The notes below the pieces were generated by a model. It did not search any database and was not told where the DNA came from. It was given only the letters and a program-made list of their open reading frames with translations. From contig NW_006763137.1 in the NCBI RefSeq assembly GCF_000264905.1, forward strand, positions 1,496,727-1,560,726: DNA of 64,000 nt. The letters are read 5' to 3'. Positions within the stretch are counted from its first letter, which is position 1; every line of letters begins with the position of its first letter. A program made the position numbers and the translations under genes. Positions 58,865-64,000 of this stretch are shown here, piece by piece. The DNA is from Stereum hirsutum FP-91666 SS1 (lineage: Eukaryota > Basidiomycota > Agaricomycetes > Russulales > Stereaceae).

Positions 58865-59854
58865 TCACGGTTCACGCTCAGCAGCTTCCCCTTCCTCGAA
58901 AAGATCGATATATCCACCATCCTTCATTTCCTCCTTCGTCAACGGCACAAACTTCCACTTCTGCACTCGAGTCTCTCTCTCATGAACCGGAATGCGGCAC
59001 AGCTTCCCTAGTTGCGACTCCCGTCCCGCCGAGACGCTCTTCGATACGCCTTTGTTATACACATGCCCCCTCTCGACCTTGCGCTTCAGCTCCAAAAGCC
59101 AGAGTTTAGGGTTCGAACAGACGGCCACGCTATCATCTTGATAACGGTCCTGATTGATGTGTACCTCAGTCACGTAGTGGCCTGCTTCAGCAGAGTCGAC
59201 GATCACAGGGAGCATCCCATCGCTGAGACATTTGACCGCGGCTTTCATGGCGGCGTCGGCGACATTATAACGTTTTTCGAAGACGTCCGGGCAGAACTTG
59301 AAGTGTGCCAGAGGGTGGATCTGTGCATCGATGACACGGAACATGGTGCTTGGGGTCACCTTGTCCCGAGAGGGCTGGTAGGAGAGGTGGAGGTGGAGGA
59401 AGTGATCGCGTGGAGAGAAGGGAGCACCGGTGGTGGTCCTTGATTGGAAGACGCGAACAGCGGAATTGGCGGAGATGGTGAAGGAGAAAAAGTGGTGCTC
59501 ATAGAACTCTTTGAGCTGAATCAAACGCGTTCTCAATTCGAGGTCTTCGTCCGTGCCGGTAGACACAGTCTTCCATTTTAAACAATCGGGTCTAATAGTC
59601 AGGATGTCATGAGTACATCGCGGTCAATATGTCGATCAACCTTGAGAAAATAGAAAGAATGTGACAGTCGCTAGAGAGAAACAGTGTACTGACTTGTGAG
59701 TCTTCCAAGCGGCCTTCTGGCACTGTTTGTTACAATAAGCGACAACGCGGCATCCGCTACAAGTTAGGGGTGCGTGGCCGAGTCCGGGGAAGAGAGTACG
59801 ACAGTTGGAGTTCGAGCAAGTCCGTTGAGTTCTGGTAACGTTATGGTTGTACAT
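58865..59854 (-). CDS. MYND zinc-finger protein
   Basis: The first exon (from 59854) has an MYND finger: TCSNSNCRTLF, LTCSGCRVVAYCNKQCQKAAWKTHK and, across the intron, PDCLKW, with all Cys/His ligands present. MYND fingers bind proline-rich partners. The remaining 230 or so residues (FEYHHFFSF-type start KEFYEHHFFSFTI, HLHLSYQPSRDKV, CSNPKLWLLELKRK, WKFVPLTKEEMKDGGYIDLF) resemble no enzyme I know; there is no SET domain. This architecture of a short N-terminal MYND plus an uncharacterised body is common in mushroom genomes. Function unknown. Convergent with VPS9. Confidence 0.8.
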
Positions 59855-60028
59855 GGAGGCCCGAGGATGGAGGGGTCAGAAGGCGCAAAGATAAACCAAT
59901 GAGACCAAAGAGAGTGGCTCTTCATATACTAGAATTTCGGAGAATTCTATGGAAGTCGCGTCGCTGATCATCATGCAAAAACAAGCTTTGGAGTTGCGCA
60001 GGAGTAACGACTGGCCCACTCGAGCGAG

Positions 60029-60072
60029 AATTTCCACGCATAGACAGGACATTTCCACGCATAGACAGGACA
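60029..60072. repeat. Tandem 22-bp duplication
   Basis: The unit TTTCCACGCATAGACAGGAC (with one or two flanking bases) occurs twice head to tail. Probably a slippage event in noncoding sequence. Confidence 0.8.
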
Positions 60073-60470
60073 ACCACTGGCCCGTATGCTGCAGAAGCTT
60101 GGTAGCCGAGGACCACAGTGAAGATGGCAAGCAAACTCCTCTCCAAGCCGTACTGGCTGCTGCCGACCTATTCTTAACTTCGAGGAGGCATTGCTTACTG
60201 TGAGCGCACGGTGCTCGGTTATTACTTAGGTTACTTGGTGAAGGCTCGCCCAAAGGATTATCGAAGACCGGTATATGTGTGTCGCCGAAGGGTCATTGAA
60301 CAAGGCAGCTGGTAAACAAACATGTCGGCGTTGCAACTGGACACCAGGTTGAAGGTCATGGTGAAGAGTCAAGACGAAAGGTGCCTGCTCACTGTGGCAC
60401 TGACTTCGCCCAGTAGCTTCTGACGGAGCCTGCGATAAATTAATGATAATGCTTTGCTAAGTCTTGCCAT

Positions 60471-60596
60471 GCCGGTTTAGCGTAGTGGTTATCGCATCCC
60501 ACTTGTATCGTTCGTCTCACTTCGCCGTCCACGCGATTTGAACTAGCGGATGATTACGTAATGGGAAGGTCACTAGTTCAAATCTGGTAATCGGCA
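60471..60596 (+). tRNA. tRNA-Thr (anticodon UGU) with a 53-nt intron
   Basis: Acceptor stem GCCGGTT pairs with AATCGGC (one G-U). The D arm is GCG...CGC. Anticodon stem TCCCA pairs with TGGGA, with loop C-T-TGT-A-A and the anticodon at 60504-60506. The intron, 60508-60560, sits at the canonical place one base 3' of the anticodon. T arm ACTAG-TTCAAAT-CTGGT pairs fully and the discriminator is A at 60596. A T-run follows as pol III terminator. The sequence CACTTGTA-ATG around the anticodon fits eukaryotic threonine tRNAs. Confidence 0.88.
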
Positions 60597-60716
60597 TTGT
60601 TTTTGTATCACTAGTTCAAATCTGGTAGACGGCATTGTTTTGCACTCCATGGTTCAGATCTGTTAGACGGCATTGCTTTGTGTCACTAGTTCAAATCTGA
60701 TAGACGGCATTGTTTT
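60570..60716 (+). repeat. Tandem repeats of the tRNA-Thr 3' half and terminator
   Basis: Four units with 36-39 bp spacing start at 60570, 60608, 60647 and 60683. The first is the real tRNA 3' end. Each has CACTAGTTCAAATCTG (or CATGGTTCAGATCTG), then a GGCATTG acceptor-like end and a T-rich run. Units 2 and 4 keep a pairable T arm; unit 3 is more diverged. They look like serial duplications of the T-arm, acceptor 3' strand and terminator. Confidence 0.85.
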
Positions 60717-61099
60717 GCTCTCCATCGCCCATATTTTGCTTGCAGAAGCAGTTATACAGATACCTCAGACCAAGAGGGAGACGACAAGGAAAGAGCGATA
60801 AAAGAGTGTGGCGTCAAATAGCAATCAAATAGCCTTCACGCGTCTTCCTCCGCTGGAGTGTGATAGCCTCAGCTCTGGTCACCCAGGGTTAGAGCTGACA
60901 TCGTAAATCATGCATTGTCATTCACGATGTGCGAGAACCGACAGTCCTATAATTATCTGGCGTGGCCGTTACAGTAGTTGAGCACGGGAATGGCTGGTAT
61001 AGTAATATAGATATAGATGCCCAGGATATGCCTCAATTGTACAGAAACACAAGCGCAGAAAGATCATGATTGTCCATTCGTCAAGTGAGTTCAGTCCCA
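60717..61099. other. Intergenic region
   Basis: 383 bp, no gene or repeat recognised; includes the 3' flank of the membrane-protein gene. Confidence 0.4.
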
Positions 61100-62204
61100 T
61101 CAAGCCTGATAAGTCTGCTCCCCCATCATGTACTGATCACTACCAGTGGTCTTGAGCCCGGTGTAATCGTCGACCCCGCACCACTCCTTCGCATTGACGG
61201 CCAAGATGGCGGTGCTCGCTAGCCATTCCATGGCCACTTGCAAGATGTAAAACGCGACCTTCTGGCCAGTGGAGTCAGAGTCGGATGGCGGGTTCAGCGT
61301 CTGTGCGAGACGGTAGGCCGGTACGACGATCTGATGCGCGGTGTCTGTCAGTAAAGGGTACCAAAAGGCCACGAAGGCGATTACTCACAAGAAGGGCGGA
61401 GCAGATGATGAGCCAAAATGAGGTCTTCCTCGGCAGGTCTGGTCGCGTGGAGAGGAGAGCGTTGTAACCAATGAGAAGGGCGAGCACGACGAGGACGATG
61501 ATCGCCGAGATTTTCCTATACAAGACGGTGAGTTAGCAGCTGCCGTACAGAGATCGTAAAGGCAGCGACGAACCTGTCGTTTCGGACAGAGTTTGCGGTA
61601 CTTGCGTCGGTCAAGCTCTTGGAGTAGTTTGTGCCGGCTATGATACCAAAGATACTGCGCGGAGATCAGTGACTGCGACAAAAAACGGAGGCGTGTGGAT
61701 GGTACTCACATTGCCACGATAATCGCTAGGTCCAAAACGCCTGTGACCGTTCTTCTTTGCTTTGGTATGACCCCACCAGTCCCTCGCGCTTCATGGAATG
61801 CGGTGAGTTTAATCAAGGTAGACGCTATCATTAGGTAGCCAACGCTGAGCAATATCTAACAAACATCGATGAGTACCGACGTTCAAAAAGGGCCACAGAG
61901 TCAGACTTACCTGCTCAGCGATGATGAGGCTTTCGTTAATTGAGGCGGTGCCTTTGAGTGTGTTGGTATAGTTTACCGCTCCGACGATACGAAGGATCAT
62001 GGTGACAACGCGAACCGACTCGAAGAGTTGGATGCGGATGAAGGAAAGGAGCATTCGCAGGGGCTTCCGGTACTGTGAGATCATACGCCATATGCAGACA
62101 GCGTTGGTCACAAAGTACAAGATAAGGAATATGACGGAGGGTGCAATGTCCTGGGAGACGGTGGGTAGACCGCCTGCGATGGAGCTGGTATTAGTCGAAG
62201 ACAT
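61100..62204 (-). CDS. Seven-pass membrane protein of unknown function
   Basis: Five exons (62204-61911, 61855-61710, 61654-61574, 61515-61389, 61330-61100) give 292 aa in a continuous frame. Seven hydrophobic spans are visible: SVIFLILYFVTNAVCIW, VRVVTMILRIVGAV, ILLSVGYLMIASTLIKL, GVLDLAIIVAIIFGIIAG, ISAIIVLVVLALLIGYNAL, FWLIICSALLIVVPAY and YILQVAMEWLASTAIL. The N-terminus is short and Ser/Thr-rich with an NTS glycosylation site, suggesting it lies outside. The layout resembles fungal seven-helix proteins related to the RTA1/DUF7702 group, without a G-protein motif that I can name. A receptor or lipid-related role is possible but unproven. Confidence 0.75.
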
Positions 62205-63460
62205 TCGTGGCGAGTTGGTGAGTGGAAGCTCAGTGGGTGAGGTGTGGTGAGGAGATTTGACGATGGTTCATAGCTGCCTTTAAGTAGATTGAACATAATG
62301 AAAAGCGATGAGGAGACGTTTTAGTGACCACGGCAGGGTGATCAACTTGAATTAGCACTGAAAAGTTCTGGGAGGCTGTGCGGAAACCTGAGATGTGCAC
62401 TAGTTCATGCCCTAGAGAGTGTTACAGAAGGCGCCAGATTTCAGGCCACGCGCTTCGTTACAAGTCACATACAAAGTTAGAGACGGTGAGGCGGTTCCGA
62501 CAGCGACTAGGAGAGGTGAACAAGTTGACGCTCCATCATGGCTGTGAGGACAATTTGATGCCACTTGGGGATATTGATGATCGATCATCGACGCCTGTCA
62601 ATAAATAAGGCAGAATCGCTCAACAAATAAACCGCACCTTCAAGCATCAATGCATCACTCGTCAAGTATTTCTGCGACGCAGCCGAATCGCAACGAGGGT
62701 GATCAACGTCAAGTTTAACGATTCATGAACACGGATAATGAGGTGTAACGTTCACCGTCAGGAGGGTTCACACGAACATTCACGCCACTTTTCTAGGCGC
62801 CACATCATTCTTTCCTCCGACCACAACAGGAATACCCTGGAATACCTCGGTTGTAGCTGGTTTTCCACCCAGAGTCAATCTCGTTACTATGTGAAACGCT
62901 TACTCGCTCAACACTTCAGTTGACACTTAGACAGGATTCGGTCTCGAGAGTCAGAGCAGACGCGCCTTCTCAGGATGCCAGCTGTTTCAGCGACGAGGCA
63001 GTGGTCAGTGCTTCTATCGGAACCCCTCCTCCACCGACGATCTCGTGCATGGTTTACCTGAGCCTTGGTTCGAACTCCTTATTATGGTGCGTACGATATA
63101 CATGGCTTTGAAAGCGTTCTCTGGTCACCTCCGAAAATCTGAACGATGAATCCGAATCCAAGCTATCTGGAGAGCACACAAGTTCGCCGTGAAGGAACGA
63201 CTTGTGGCGATGATATACGGACGCGTTCTAGTGTAATCCAATTGCATTGACCCACAAATGCTACGAGGGTACCTGTATGTGTACGCGGTGAAGGTGCGTC
63301 GCCACGGTGCAGGCGTCCAATTTTGTTCTGCATCCTGTGACACGCCTTGTCTTCTTCCGAGTCGACCAGCACAGCAAGGTGTGAAGACGACGATTGGAGC
63401 CTGCAGGGACACTCTTTCGTCAGTCTATTTTTAGCAGTCTCACCAATGTTTTGCTTCCCT
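62205..63460. other. Intergenic region upstream of the membrane-protein gene
   Basis: 1.26 kb with no supported gene. Promoter of the membrane-protein gene is expected at its left end; the right end abuts retrotransposon sequence. Confidence 0.45.
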
Positions 63461-63799
63461 TGTGCACTTAGCGTGACACAGTCGGAGCGCCACAGCTCTC
63501 TCTCTGTAAGAGGTTGGGGTCTTGGTCTTGAGGTATTCGCGCCTGAGAGAACGGTACCCGCCTGCCCGTCGAGGGTGCGGATGGTATTCCAAGAGGTACG
63601 AAGGTTACAAGTAAGATACAGAGTACATACGAGAGTCCATGAATATATATACGAGATCTGGCTTGTTTGCCAGGAGCAAACAAGCGCGCGTGATAAGATA
63701 AGATCGATCGCCCGGATACAGCAACGCGGAAGTGGCGCTTAGGATAGATGTGGCCCACTCATGTTGAGTGCCACACCGTATCCCTAGCCGCCCCTTACA
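63461..63799 (-). mobile_element. LTR of a retrotransposon (3' LTR, about 339 bp)
   Basis: Read on the minus strand, a purine-rich tract GTAGGGGAGAG is followed directly by TGTAAGGGGCGG, the usual polypurine tract and TG start of a 3' LTR. The region contains a TATATATATTC promoter-like stretch and can end in GTGCACA at 63461. The internal part lies to the right and leaves the window. The TG...CA limits are judged from a single LTR, so the inner end is uncertain. Confidence 0.55.
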
Positions 63800-63830
63800 C
63801 TCTCCCCTACTGAGCCGAACTACGGCTCAC

Positions 63831-64000
63831 TTAGGATGGCGGCGCGGGTCCAGGAGGGCCAGGGGGAGGAGGACCGAATGGAGGTGAGGGTGGAAATGAT
63901 GATGGGTCGGCCTCCGCCTGGGCTCCTGATTGAGGACCTAGTGCAGCCCCAGCGGGACCAAACTGACCAAACGAGTATATCGTTGGGTGAGTTGGTGCCG
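63831..64000 (-). CDS. C-terminal tail of a retrotransposon polyprotein (partial)
   Basis: An open minus-strand frame enters from the right edge and ends at TAA (63831-63833), 31 bp before the LTR. The visible 55 or so residues are Pro/Gly/Ala-rich (PSSFPPSPPFGPPPPGPPG). No catalytic motif is in view, so the assignment rests on position next to the LTR. Confidence 0.35.
   Translation of the reverse strand, partial: APTHPTIYSFGQFGPAGAALGPQSGAQAEADPSSFPPSPPFGPPPPGPPGPAPPS

Noticed and set aside
60029..60716. A CRISPR-like array
   Set aside because: The repeats are a simple 22-bp doublet and diverged tRNA-3'-half units without unique spacers, and the genome is eukaryotic.

Overview
The window looks like genomic DNA of a filamentous basidiomycete, most likely an Agaricomycete mushroom. 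Genes are broken up by many short GT-AG introns (mostly about 50-70 nt) and lie on both strands without operons. The gene families are fungal, such as a DUF1752/REG1-like PP1 regulator, a BCS1-like AAA ATPase and the fungal complex I 21 kDa subunit. Scattered retroelement debris is present. This placement is inferred from gene content and gene structure, not from a database search. There is one assembly gap (42281-42779).

Layout. 1-2490: GH35 beta-galactosidase (minus, runs off the left edge). 3744-5178: old yellow enzyme (OYE) copy 1 (plus). 8438-12976: REG1-like PP1 regulatory subunit (plus). 14964-17223: methylenetetrahydrofolate reductase (plus), whose middle 998 bp is inverted in place. 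18250-19667: OYE copy 2 (minus). 20.6-21.4 kb: an LTR-like repeat whose partner lies inverted at 29.3-30.1 kb. Between the two repeats are an aldo/keto reductase (minus), RPB4 (plus), PUS1 (minus) and a degenerate RNase III-like gene (plus). 31054-31957: a second RNase III-like gene with its acidic residues intact (minus). 32371-33666: SAGA subunit SGF73 (minus). 35015-37112: FAD monooxygenase (plus). 37803-39375: CDK7/KIN28 (plus). 39569-41065: paraoxonase-like protein (minus). 41898-42818: a poly(A) retroposon with a perfect 13-bp target-site duplication, containing the gap. 43556-46866: nucleoporin with RanBP2 zinc fingers (minus). 47120-47934: complex I 21 kDa subunit (plus). 48156-49421: pantothenate synthetase (minus). 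49843-50827: dolichyl-diphosphatase (minus). 51772-53982: BCS1-like AAA ATPase (plus). 54614-55089: small secreted protein (plus). 55571-58484: VPS9 Rab5 GEF (plus). 58865-59854: MYND zinc-finger protein (minus). 60471-60596: intron-containing tRNA-Thr(UGU) followed by repeats of its own 3' half. 61100-62204: seven-pass membrane protein (minus). 63461-64000: the end of an LTR retrotransposon.

Most genes are housekeeping (transcription, tRNA modification, membrane traffic, respiration, cofactor synthesis) mixed with a few accessory redox enzymes (two OYEs, AKR, FAD monooxygenase). No secondary-metabolite backbone gene, CRISPR array or defence island is visible. The most notable observation is the inverted segment in the methylenetetrahydrofolate reductase gene. 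Every exon inside and outside it is intact and phase-compatible, so it is either a very recent inactivating inversion or an assembly error. Next are the paired active/degenerate RNase III-like genes, the tRNA-Thr with tandem 3'-half repeats, and the freshly inserted retroposon.
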